A stretch of 6,259 nt of DNA, from NCBI GenBank assembly GCA_964422415.1, contig CAYRBI010000237.1, positions 1 to 6,259 on the forward strand, given 5' to 3'. A program made the position numbers and the translations under genes. Positions 6,222-6,259 of the stretch are shown here, in pieces. Each line of letters begins with the position of its first letter. Positions within the stretch are counted from its first letter, which is position 1. The DNA comes from OLB16 sp964422415 (GTDB lineage: Bacteria > Hinthialibacterota > Hinthialibacteria > OLB16). The notes beneath the pieces were generated by a model. It did not search any database. It had not been told where the DNA came from and was given only the letters and a program-made list of their open reading frames with translations.

Positions 6222-6259
6222 AAAACGTGCCTACCACACTGACACGAGAATTCTTTCTC

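Overview
The window carries four protein genes in two transcription units that diverge from a non-coding region of about 450 bases (1733-2184). It reads as ordinary bacterial chromosome: dense genes, Shine-Dalgarno-like sites, a sigma70-type promoter, Sec-type signal peptides and no rRNA, tRNA or CRISPR. Nothing fixes the taxon. The mix of a MoxR ATPase, a secreted calcineurin-like phosphoesterase with extra N- and C-terminal domains, a class C beta-lactamase-fold hydrolase and GC-rich palindromic repeats would suit an uncultured Gram-negative lineage of moderately high GC, but that is inference.

Left part (47-1717, minus strand): one gene for a secreted protein of about 556 residues that I do not recognise. 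It has a clear signal peptide and looks beta-rich. Its promoter is the best in the window, TTGACA-16 nt-TATGAT (1928-1955). It sits about 200 nt from the start codon, so the transcript has a long leader with several small hairpins, one of them followed by a U-rich run like a weak intrinsic terminator.

Right part (2185-6221, plus strand): moxR, then a secreted metallophosphoesterase, then a serine hydrolase whose ATG overlaps the phosphoesterase stop (ATGA). The last two are almost certainly translationally coupled. moxR may be co-transcribed, but a mobile-looking palindrome lies between it and the phosphoesterase. The usual MoxR partners (DUF58, VWA or transglutaminase-like proteins) are not seen here.

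The most notable structure is two unrelated palindromic elements in the right-hand cluster. The first (3168-3250) has perfect 28-bp terminal inverted repeats and is flanked by the 5-bp direct repeat AACAA, as a MITE-like insertion would be. Its right arm contains the apparent start codon of the phosphoesterase. The second (5771-5889) is a GC-rich element with 39-nt arms (36 of 39 complementary) lying in frame inside the serine hydrolase. It has no stop codon in any of the six frames, and the catalytic motifs before and after it are intact. It therefore looks like a repeat that has become part of a protein, comparable in principle to the Rickettsia palindromic elements.
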